64,000 nt of DNA, from contig NC_037273.1 of NCBI RefSeq assembly GCF_000002425.4, forward strand, positions 4,834,521 to 4,898,520. Direction: 5' to 3'. This stretch comes from Physcomitrium patens (Eukaryota; Streptophyta; Bryopsida; Funariales; Funariaceae). The position numbers were made by a program, and so were the translations under genes. Below the pieces are notes generated by a model. That model did not search any database. It was not told the DNA's origin and saw only the letters and a program-made list of their open reading frames with translations. Of the stretch, positions 56,121 to 64,000 are shown piece after piece. How positions within the stretch are numbered: position 1 is the first letter of the stretch; the number at the start of each line of letters is the position of its first letter.

Positions 56121-57090
56121 AGCTTTATGGCCCACTTCTCCGCAATATAAACACAAGTTTTGTTCAAACGGTTGCTTCCTTTTCTCAGCTGTGAGGGGTT
56201 TGAAACATACCGCATCAATTTGCATGGGTTCAAGATCTGTGGAGGGATTCTCTGGACTTTTTGAAAATGTAGCAAATGCTCCATCATTTCTCCAGCTTGA
56301 TCGTCTTTCTTGTCGTAATTCAAAGAGGTGGTTGTCACAAATAATTGCTTGAGATATAAGTTCATCTAAAGTATCTGCCTTAGGCATGGTGATCAATAAG
56401 TTCTTGACATCATCTCTCAGTCCATATCGAAATCGTGTCATGAACGCCTTATCATTCCAATCAAGATCACATGTAAGCTGTTGAAATTCTGCAGCATAGA
56501 TTGCAGCAGAACGTGATCCTTGTCGCAGATTTTGTATCTTTCTTTCAGCCGCTCTTTCTCGATCGCTATCTCCAAACGCAGCAGTAAGTCTCTCTATGAA
56601 AGCCTCTAGGTCGTACAATATTGGAGAATCCTTCTCCAATAGTGGAGCAAACCAAGAGCGAGCATTTCCTGATAGAAGAGTACCTATGAAAGCAACCTGG
56701 GTAAATCCATTCGGATAACGAGAAGGGTATAGGCGTAGGTAAAGCCGTACTTATTGCACAAAACCTCGGAAGTTGGCTCTTGTTCCGTCAAACTTGTCTG
56801 GCATACTCGCTTTTGGTTCTTTCGTACTAATCCTTGAAGTATCCATAGGGGTCGTATGTGACACATGTCTTGCTTCTCTCAGTCGAATAATCTCTTGTTG
56901 TAGGCTATGAATTTCGCGTCTAGCTTCTTCGGTCACTAGATCAATTTGAGGTTCTTTACTTGGATTGCGAAGAAATGCAATCTCCTTTTGTACACTATTC
57001 ATAAGAGCTTGAAGATCTGCAAGAGTTGCCACTCTATTGTCTACTTGTGGAGATGCACTGTCTATGACCTGGTCTACTTCCATATTTAGA
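56030..57090 (-). pseudogene. E2 gag region
   Basis: Starts MEVDQVIDSASPQVDNRV with a coiled-coil-like Glu/Leu/Arg segment, then a capsid-type region (ERLTAAFGDSDRERAAERKI, YAAEFQQLTCDLDWNDKAF) and one CCHC zinc knuckle (LCLYCGEVGHKAVDC). It overlaps the start of the protease region, as is usual for gag-pol of this family. Broken; part of the E2 fossil. Confidence 0.88.
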
Positions 57091-57204
57091 GAATAGATGG
57101 ATTAAAATTTTGAGAGAAGAAGAAATTGCTAAGTCTCTTGGAGAAAATTGTAGCACTACCTGTCACTAAAACCTACTCGGAGAAAAGGAAAAAAAACACT
57201 AAAC

Positions 57205-57590
57205 GATTTCAGTTTTAGAGGAGGGTAATCCGCAACCTCTAAAAATGCCTCAATGCTTTCGAGAAGAGGGGTAATCCGCACTCTATCAAGAAGGCAAAGC
57301 TCTGAAATCGATGTTAACAGCCTTTTTTACTAGCTATGCTAAACAAAAAGAAGGAATTAATATCAGTCCAAGAGAGGGTAATCCGCAACCCTTAGAACGC
57401 TCAAGTATCTCCAAGGAAAGAGGTAGTCCACTCTCTGCCTCAAAGAACTAAGCTTTGATATTGTGATTGAGAAAATATCAGTTTAGAGGAAGGTAATCCG
57501 CAACCCCTAAAGCACTAGAATACCTTCAAGAAGAGGGGTAATCCGCTCTCAAACAAGAAGGATTCAGCTCTGATATTAAGATAAAGGTAG
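57205..57590 (-). repeat. E2 leader: tandemly triplicated unit with primer-binding-like motifs
   Basis: Three units of about 105-150 bases (about 57,209-57,310; 57,357-57,463; 57,478-57,585). Each has GGTAATCCGCAACC near one end and an AGCTCTGATATT-like motif at the other. On the element's sense strand the last motif reads AATATCAGAGCT, like the TATCAGAGC primer-binding site for initiator-Met tRNA, about 20 bases inside the 5' LTR. GGTAATCCGC occurs five times. E3 (about 44,285-44,390) and E1 (63,950 onward) carry the same kind of unit, seemingly once. Confidence 0.8.
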
Positions 57591-57728
57591 TCTCGACAAA
57601 CTGTCACGGACACAAAATACAGATTTGAAATCTAACAAGAAGTTCAAGAAGAAGTGGCAGAACTAGATTAAATAGATGAGTACAAAAACAACACCAGAAA
57701 GGTGAGCTAGAACTCCAAGAGATGTATT

Positions 57729-57758
57729 GTCAAGACTGAAGAACTCTTCAGCCTCGAC
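57729..57758 (-). promoter_or_regulatory. Stem-loop directly downstream of the E2 TATA box
   Basis: GTCAAGACTGAAGA and CTTCAGCCTCGAC form an imperfect 30-base hairpin adjoining TATATATA (57,762-57,769). On the sense (minus) strand it begins three to four bases after TATA, so it covers the expected transcription start. The other LTR has it at 51,667-51,696. The E1/E3/E4 LTRs have an analogous hairpin of unrelated sequence at the same place. Confidence 0.65.
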
Positions 57759-57849
57759 TCCTATATATACTACTGGCCTATGGTTCTAAAGAAGCGCATC
57801 AAGAAGCTTCCCAAGAACTATGAAGCTTCTCGAGCAACTACCCAAGAGC

Positions 57850-58050
57850 TAGGAAGCTTCTCAAGTAACTTCCTAGAATCTACTAGAATATTCTAAGAAT
57901 CTTTTAGAGCCTTCTAAGGGAATCTTTAGAGAATCTTCAAAGAATCTTTAGGGAATCTTTAAAGAATATTCTAAGAGAATATTCAAGGAATCTTCTGGAA
58001 GTTTCTAGAGACTTCTTTCTAGAAGGTTTTAGAAACTTGTCTCTAGAAAG
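57850..58050 (-). promoter_or_regulatory. Heat-shock-element-like array in the E2 U3
   Basis: Dense alternating GAA and TTC blocks: GAATATTC at 57,964-57,971 and 57,977-57,984, and TTCTGGAAGTTTCTAGAG at 57,993-58,010, which is TTCnnGAAnnTTCnnGA with exact two-base spacing, plus many AGAATCTT units. This matches the nGAAnnTTCn consensus bound by plant heat-shock factors. It lies upstream of the TATA box on the element's sense strand, where enhancers of LTR promoters sit. Activity is inferred. Confidence 0.6.
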
Positions 58051-58073
58051 GTCTAAGGACTATGTCCCTAACA

Positions 58074-58262
58074 CTTTATCTTGGTACAATTCTTGATCTT
58101 CTATATGCTCTTCTATTCCAATCTCAATATCTTGTATTTGAGTTTGTTCTTCATCAAAACAAATGCCTTCATCTCTTTGTTTAAATAACTTGATTCGTTT
58201 GCCTGCTATGGGTACCTTCAATTCTGTACCATCAAGTTCTTGTAATGAATATGTTCCATTGT
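58074..58262 (-). mobile_element. Integrase C-terminal fragment of another gypsy element
   Basis: The minus strand encodes NGTYSLQELDGTELKVPIAG and KRIKLFKQ, the usual closing segment of plant Ty3/gypsy integrases outside E1 and E2, followed by an acidic stretch. It is squeezed between the E2 5' LTR and the E1 3' LTR. The remainder may lie beyond the right end of E1. Fragmentary. Confidence 0.6.
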
Positions 58263-58823
58263 TGTCAACAACAATAACTCGATGAAAAAACAGTTCAGTC
58301 AAGTAAGCCTTCACTCAAAGAAAAGTAATAAAATATGAATAATAAGTATGTATATTGAAAAGAGAAACTAGAATGGCTATTGCCAAAAAACAAGAAAACT
58401 AGAGACCCTTGAAACTAGACTAGAAGCAAGAAAGGAGTTGACAAGAGTGAAGAAGCCTTCACTCTTGTCTCTATATATACTATCTAACTAGGGGCTACGT
58501 GGCGACGTTCTATAGGACCTCCAATATGTGTTGACTTTGTAGGACACATGCCTTGACTTACAAGGCAAGTTTTTCTACGTGTGGGCCACATAGTTAGCTT
58601 GATCTTCAAGCTAACAACATGTGTGGCACATGGCCAACTTGTTGACCACGTTTCTAATCCAAAAAGTCAATTAAAGACACCTATGAAGTCAAAGCAGCGT
58701 CTAGGAAGTTTCTAGGAAGCTTCTATATTCAATATTATAGAATTAACTTACTTTTATCTACTTTTATTTACTTCTACCTATTTCTATATGTAATTATTAG
58801 CTTACATGATTATGGCCGTGACA
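58263..58823 (-). repeat. E1 3' LTR (561 bases)
   Basis: Plus-strand ends TGTCAACAACAATAACTCG and ...ATGGCCGTGACA. Contains TATATATA at 58,472-58,479, the stem-loop at 58,440-58,469, and a short GAAGTTTCTAGGAAGCTTC heat-shock-element-like run near 58,707-58,725. Confidence 0.93.
58440..58469 (-). promoter_or_regulatory. Perfect stem-loop beside the E1 TATA box
   Basis: GACAAGAGTGAAG and CTTCACTCTTGTC are perfect 13-base arms around a 4-base loop, two bases from TATATATA. The same hairpin is conserved in E4 (49,393-49,422) and is still perfect in the old E3 3' LTR (37,178-37,207, with a changed loop), which suggests it was kept by selection while the family was active. Confidence 0.75.
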
Positions 58824-58864
58824 TTACCCCCCCTTCTAGAGACGAGTTCCACGAGGAGCGGTCA

Positions 58865-59287
58865 TCATATGTTGAGGAAATCTATGATGCGACGAATTGT
58901 ATTCGCCACATACTCTGATCTTTGTTCTCTTCGAAGATGATTGATAGGGCCTCTCAACCATCGGTAGTGTCCCATACCAGGGCGGGAAGACCACCCAGTT
59001 ATTTGATCATTGTTGAGGCCTTCGTAACTTCCTTCAAATAGAATATTTGGAACACCATCAGGAGTTGTTCCTACCTCTAGCAAAATCACCAAACATCGGG
59101 AGTCCCTTCCCAAATCGTGATACCAAACGCGTTGTATCTCACCATCTATTCGAGGAAGAACATGTCGTTCTTGAAGATGTTCATCTCGATTGCGTCGTCT
59201 TGAAGGTTGTGACAATCGTAATGTCTCATCCGGCAGTTCAGCAAACGAAGGTTCTTGAGTTGAATCCGCTGGTTGTTGGCTCTCCAT
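58865..59287 (-). CDS. E1 small 3' ORF, conserved unknown protein (140 aa)
   Basis: Intact frame from ATG 59,287 to a stop at 58,865. It begins 77 bases after the chromodomain stop and ends only some 25 bases before the polypurine tract. The N-terminal third is Gln/Pro/Arg-rich and charged (SQPSRRRNRDEHLQERH). The rest is compact: CLVILLEVGTTPDGVPNILF, then GMGHYRWLRGPINHLRREQR and a short helix-like tail. The last segment matches the E2 ORF at 52,063-52,383, and remnants occur in E3 (about 37.6-38.0 kb) and E4 (about 49.8-50.24 kb). No membrane segment, zinc finger or known domain. Function unknown. Confidence 0.75.
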   Translation of the reverse strand: MESQQPADSTQEPSFAELPDETLRLSQPSRRRNRDEHLQERHVLPRIDGEIQRVWYHDLGRDSRCLVILLEVGTTPDGVPNILFEGSYEGLNNDQITGWSSRPGMGHYRWLRGPINHLRREQRSEYVANTIRRIIDFLNI

Positions 59288-59364
59288 CTAATTAGCGTCA
59301 CAAACAAGGATAGGAAATTGAATGTTATCTTGCCTCAATCTTGTCTCTTTTATAAGAGAGATTT

Positions 59365-62300
59365 TCATCTTGGTTTCGATGGATGTCGTTGATGAAAAAC
59401 TTTGACTTTAGCTGATGCATTTGCTAGATTCCTGGATGGCTCCCATGTGCGTGCACTAATATCATATCCGCACCAATGAACAAGATATTCCACCTTATTT
59501 CGGCGCCGCCTTGAGTCTAATATCTCTTCCACCTCAAATTCTTCATTATTATCTACTTCTATAGGAGGCGGTGGCATTTGTCTTCTTCCTTGTATATCTA
59601 CTGTCTTATATGGTTCAAGAAGAGACACGTGGAATACAGGATGGATCTTCATTGACTCCGATAGATGTAACCGATATGCAACTGGGTTGATCTGTTCAGA
59701 AATAGAAAAGAGGCCAAGCCTACGATAGTCCAACTTGTCACAAGGTCGAGTAGTCTTGATATTGCGACGAAGTAGCCATACCTTATCACCCACGTTGAGT
59801 TGTGGTTGCTCCTTACGATATAGATCTGCGTTTATCTTTTGTCGTTCTTGAACTTCCTTCAATTGTGTCTTCATTATTGCATGTAACTCTGACAACCGAT
59901 TTGCCATATCTTCTGCTGTAGGATTATCAACTTTTGAAAAATCAAAAGTATCAAGTCGTAAATGATAGCCATAATTGGCAAAGAAAGGTGTTTGTTGCGT
60001 GGAAGAATGTACCATTTTATTATAAGCAAACTCTGCCAATGGGAGAAGGGTTGTCCAATCATCTTGTTGGTAGTTGATAGTACACCTTAAATATTGCTCC
60101 AAGACTTGGTTTACGTGCTCTGTTTGTCCATCAGTTTGAGGATGGAAAGCCGAAGATAGCTTTATGTCCACTTTTAAAATCTTGAAAAGGGTCCTCCAAA
60201 ATCTTGACACAAATTGAGTTCCCCTATCCGATATGATATCTTTAGATAATCCATGATAGCGATAGATATTATCAATGAAAAGCTTAGCTGTTTCTTCACC
60301 TGTGATAGATTTTGTACATGGCACAAAATGTGCCATCTTGGTGAAACGATCTACTATCACAAATATAGAATCATAAGATCTTGAGCTAGGAAGATCTGTG
60401 ATGAAATCCATAGAAACAGAAGACCATGGTTGTTCTGGTATAGGTAATGGTTGAAGAAGTCCGTAAGGTCGATGACGAGGAATTTTTGATCTTGAACAAA
60501 TATCACATAATTGTACAAAGTCTTTGACTGACTTCCACATTTGTGGCCACCAAAAATCTTTTGATATGAGTTCCAAAGTCTTATTATATCGAAAGTGCCC
60601 TGCTGTTGGAAAGTCATGACGTGCTTGAAGAACACGTAAACGTGCTTCTCCTTCTAGAACATATAGGCGTCCTTCAAAATATAATAGATTATTCTTGAAC
60701 TCGAACTTAGAAGGATCATGAGACTTGGAAGAATTATTCTCGATATCATAAACAAGAGGGTCTGAGGACATACTAGACTGGATTTACTTAAGAAAAGTTG
60801 AATCAACAGTCAATGTTGATTTCATTGCTCGGAGATGAAATTGCTCCGGTTTCAAGAGGACCGTTCTTTGTTGCTCAAAAGCTGCATCTCCTTCTTTTGG
60901 TGCAAAATAAGAACGTCTAGATAGGGCATCAGACAAACCTTGTTGTTTTCCTGGCTGATAAGTGATAATGAACTCGAATCTTGACAAAGACATACTCCAA
61001 CGAGCTTGACGATGATTCAACACGCGTGCTGACATGAAATACTCGAGGTTCTTGTGATCTGTATACACAGTGACTGGACTAGAAGCGCCTTCTAGATAAT
61101 GACGCCATTCTTGAAAGGAATCCACGATCGCAAGAAGTTCTTCATCGTGGATCTCATAATTGATCTCGGCTGCTAAGAATTTTCTTGAATGAAAAGCTAT
61201 CGGATGAAGTTTGTCATCTGTTCCCATTTGTGATAAAACTGCACCCAAGGCAAAATCTGATGCATCTATTTCCATAAAAAATGCCTTGGAAAAGTCAACA
61301 CGATATAAGACTGGTGCAGAGACAAACGATGTCTTCAAGGCTTCAAATGCTGCTTCCGCTTCTTGATTCCATTGGAATTTATCTTTACTAGTCAAGCGTG
61401 TAAGTGGAGCTGCAACTCGTGAGAAATCTTTGATGAAGATCCGATAGTAATTGACAAATCCCAAGAAACATTGGACATCTCTTACTGTCCTTAGAATCTT
61501 CTAATCCATGATTGTTTGGACTTTCTTAGAATCCATCATGAGACCATCATTTGAAATGATGTATCCTAAAAAGTCAACTTGAGTAGTGTGAAATACACAC
61601 TTTTCCATCTTGGCGTACAATCCTGCATCTCTAAGTTTTTGTAATACTTGACGAACACGTATTTCATGTTCTTCGACATTCTTAGAATAGATCAAGATAT
61701 CGTCTAGATAGTAGATGACAAAATTGTCTAAGAATTCATGAAATACATCATTCATGAGATGTTGAAAAGCAGCTGGTGCATTCGTGAGTCCAAAGGGCAT
61801 GACATTATATTCGAAATGTCCATACCTGGTTCGAAACGCAGTCTTCCATTCATCTCCTTCTTTGATCCGTACTAGATTATATGCTCCTCTTAGATCTATT
61901 TTTGTATAGATCTTAGCTTGATTCAACTGGTCAAGGAGTCTTGATATCAAAGGTAATGGATACCTGTTCTTGATTGTGATCTTGTTGAATCCTCGATAAT
62001 CAATATACATTCGTAAAGATCCATCTTTTTTCTTTACGAATAGAATTGGAGCTCCTGCTGGAGATTTTGAATGGCGTATGAAATTCTTTGCTAAATTCTC
62101 GTCAATATATGTCTTGAGTTCAGCCATCTCATCTTGCGATAAACTGTAAATTGGTCCAAAGGGTGGCTGAGTTCCTTCCTTGAGATCGATTGAACAATCA
62201 TATGGACGATGTTCAGGAAGAATATCTGCATTCTTTTTCTCAAAAACGTCTTGATACTCCTGATATTGACTTGGAATGCCACTTGAAGTCTTTACATTTT

Positions 62301-62853
62301 CAGAAATAAGTGTAGCATAAATAGCAAAATTTGATCCTTCTTTTGCTGCGTGTATAAATGCTTTTGCATCTATCAGTACGGGTTTTACTGTACTAGACTT
62401 ATAATTTTTTACTTGGTTAGTAGAACTATAAATAACGCTCTGGGAAAAGTCAAGTTTACGTGAATTCCAATCTATTCGAGGGTTATATTTTTCTAGCCAG
62501 GATAAACCTAAAATAACTGGATTGGACGGGGATTTAATTATGTTAAAAGTTATGTAGCTATCATGACCGTCTATTGTTACTTTTATAGGATGAGTTTTAT
62601 GAGTGACATCTCCAGAAGACAAGGGATGACCATCTATGACTTCTACATGTACTGGTTTAGGTTTCTGTACAAAGGGTATTTTACGACTTTTAACAAATTG
62701 TTCATCTAAAAAACATGCTGAGGCTCCCGAATCTAATAAAGCAGAGGCTTTGTAATTCTTAGGTCCTAAATATAAGTCTATTATAAAACAAGGAGAGGGT
62801 TCAGAGGAGAGGATAGGACCTTCATTAGGAATTGTACAAGGTTCCAGCTGCAC
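59365..62853 (-). pseudogene. E1 pol region: protease, RT, RNase H, integrase, chromodomain
   Basis: Minus-strand order: protease (ALLDSGASACFLDEQF), reverse transcriptase (KIDLRGAYNLVRIKEGDEWK; YYLDDILIYS), RNase H (EIDASDFALGAVLSQ; YTDHKNLEYF), integrase (CDICSRSK; MDFITDLPSS; FHPQTDGQTEHVNQ) and chromodomain (FEVEEILDSRRRRNKVEYLV; GYDISARTWEP) ending in a basic RHPSKPR tail. Integrase and chromodomain form one long open frame. A fossil with few breaks overall. Confidence 0.92.
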
Positions 62854-63049
62854 GGTCCCTATTGTTGCTGGACAAATCCGTTTTCCGAGATGTTGTCTTC
62901 TTTGACCGTCGTACCCCTCATTTTATAGTTGCGTCGTTTCTTTGGACAATGTTGAGCAGTGTGCTTAGGTTCTCCGCAATATAAACATAATCCTTCTTGA
63001 CGACGACGAATCTTTTCTTGCTCAGTTAGAGGTTTAAAACTTATCGCGT

Positions 63050-63900
63050 CAATTTACATGTCTTCTACTTCCGAATGTACGTTTGGCAAAGATGTTGATG
63101 TTGCTATTGAGTAATAACGTTGAGGTTCCCGTGAATGATTCTCGGATCGAAATTCAAAAAGTCGATTATCACATTTTACCGCAAAATCGATTGCTTGACT
63201 CAAAGTTTGAGGATCAGGTAAGTTGAGCATCAATTTCTTTACTTCGTATTGCAATCCATAAAAAAATTGACTAATGAGTGCAGCATCATCCCACTTGATG
63301 TCAATTGCAAGTTGTCAAAATTGTGAAGCATACACTGTTACTGAGCGATTTCCTTGTCGAAGAATTCGGATCTTATTTGTTGCAACACGAGTTGCATCGT
63401 GTTCACCATACATAGATCGAAACTCTGCCAAAAAAGCTTCCAAATTGTCCAATATTGGATTTCGTTGTTCAAGAGAAGACGAAAACCATGATAATGCAGA
63501 ACCAGAAAGTAGAGTGCCAATAAACCTGACTTGTGATCCTGGAGTTGGATAGCTTTGTGGTTGAAGTTCAATTGCCAATTGTACTTGATTGATGAACCCT
63601 CGAAACTTTGATCTCGTACCATCAAATTTCTCGGATAAGGCAATTCTTGGTTCTCTAGTGCTTACAGGGTGTTGTACAATTGGAGAAGGAACGTGATTTG
63701 TTGTAGATGTTGAAGCAGCTCCGATCATCTCAATATCCTTACTTTCTGCTATTCTTGTTCTTTCATGTGTTGGTGAATTGAGTTGATGCATCGCAAGCAT
63801 TAACTCCCTCATTTGCTCTTGCATTTGTGCCATTGCACTCTTCATTTCAACAAGCTCTGCCATAATGACACTAAGAAAAATTTGTTTAATACTGCTCAAG
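63050..63900 (-). pseudogene. E1 gag region
   Basis: The N-terminal part has a Met/Gln/Glu-rich segment (MAQMQEQMRELMLAMHQL) followed by EKFDGTRSKFRGFINQVQ, FIGTLLSGSALSWFSSS and KIRILRQGNRSVTVYASQF, typical of chromovirus capsid. The C-terminal part precedes a zinc-knuckle region near 62.95-63.0 kb. Broken; part of the E1 fossil. Confidence 0.85.
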
Positions 63901-64000
63901 ACAAAAGAAAAGAAAGATTTGATAACAAAGAAGATACTAAGAACAATATCAGTTTAGAAGTGGGTAATCCGCAAACTTCTAATACGCTTATGTCTTGTCA

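Larger units (their letters stand above)
51540..58073 (-). mobile_element. E2: Ty3/gypsy chromovirus with two full LTRs
   Basis: Minus-strand element of 6.5 kb with LTRs 57,602-58,073 (5') and 51,540-52,012 (3'), TG...CA ends, a polypurine tract (AAAGGAGGAGGTGA) and all domains: gag, protease, reverse transcriptase, RNase H, integrase, chromodomain, and a small extra ORF before the 3' LTR. Coding parts carry roughly five breaks, so it is a fossil, though much better preserved than E3 or E6. The LTRs differ by roughly 5-7% over the first 200 bases by eye, mostly transitions. The flanks GCCGG and CTTTA do not match, so no target duplication is visible. It is a distinct lineage from E1/E3/E4/E6, with unrelated U3 sequence. 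Confidence 0.93.
57602..58073 (-). repeat. E2 5' LTR (472 bases)
   Basis: Paired with 51,540-52,012. On the minus strand it begins TGTTAGGGACATAGTC and ends ACCGTGACA-like (CCGTGACA). U3 lies at higher coordinates than the TATATATA at 57,762-57,769. Confidence 0.95.
58263..64000 (-). mobile_element. E1: Ty3/gypsy chromovirus, runs off the right edge
   Basis: Minus-strand element: 3' LTR 58,263-58,823, polypurine tract (AAGGGGGGGTAA, 58,824-58,837), small 3' ORF, chromodomain/integrase, RNase H, reverse transcriptase, protease, gag, and the start of the leader at about 63,950. The 5' LTR is beyond the window. About four breaks in the coding parts, otherwise well preserved, and the youngest member here of the E3/E4/E6 family. 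CATGT at 58,258-58,262 is the left target-site candidate. Confidence 0.92.

Noticed and set aside
57205-57590. CRISPR-like array from regularly spaced GGTAATCCGC
   Set aside because: Spacing is irregular, units are homologous throughout, and the context is a plant LTR-element leader.
52063-59287. Small 3' ORF as an envelope gene
   Set aside because: No signal peptide, membrane segment or cysteine-rich ectodomain, and too short.
59047-59295. Plus-strand frame resembling ones at 37,785 and 50,000
   Set aside because: Antisense shadow of the small 3' ORF; it recurs only because the sense ORF recurs.

Overview
The window looks like nuclear DNA of a land plant. The evidence is an NPR-type BTB/ankyrin immune regulator with plant exon structure, a plant ABCC transporter, a linker histone H1 split by an intron inside its globular domain, a plant GDSL esterase, Ty3/gypsy chromoviruses with chromodomains, and degenerate CCCTAAA (plant telomere-type) repeats. 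A moss or other bryophyte is my guess for the lineage. That is an impression, not something a single base proves.

Layout. 1-6512: a near-perfect palindrome around a 100-N gap. Each arm carries the same five-exon GDSL esterase/lipase gene, minus strand on the left and plus strand on the right. This may be a true palindrome or a scaffolding artefact. 7.76-14.03 kb (minus): an ABCC (MRP-type) transporter; thirteen exons resolve with consistent phases, but its 5' end does not. 17.0-17.5 kb: acidic low-complexity coding remnants. 17.7-18.9 kb (minus): a linker histone H1 gene with two apparent coding lesions. 20.6-25.6 kb (minus): a very large, acidic, unrecognised protein of about 1,650 residues, nearly all in one exon. 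30.65-34.02 kb (minus): a complete six-exon NPR1/NPR3-like gene encoding 592 residues, with one apparent GC-AG intron.

From about 34.9 kb the DNA becomes very AT-rich and then consists almost wholly of Ty3/gypsy chromovirus fossils. Element names: E6 (plus, 36.0-49.2 kb) is the oldest. It is interrupted by E3 (minus, 37,008-44,946), which has a perfect GGATT target duplication. E4 (from 49,216) is a 3' fragment cut by a telomere-like-repeat element. E2 (51,540-58,073) has two full LTRs and all domains. E1 (58,263 to past the right edge) belongs to the E3/E4/E6 family. A 1.7-kb TG...CA-ended element carrying the degenerate telomere-like array sits inside E3, and a truncated copy lies next to E2.

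The most novel feature is a small conserved reading frame between the chromodomain and the 3' LTR, present in two distinct chromovirus lineages (intact at 58,865-59,287 and 52,063-52,383) and as remnants in two more copies. The LTRs also share a stem-loop next to the TATA box, and the E2 U3 is packed with heat-shock-element-like GAA/TTC arrays. The leader just inside the E2 5' LTR is a triplicated unit, two of whose copies carry a good primer-binding-site-like motif.
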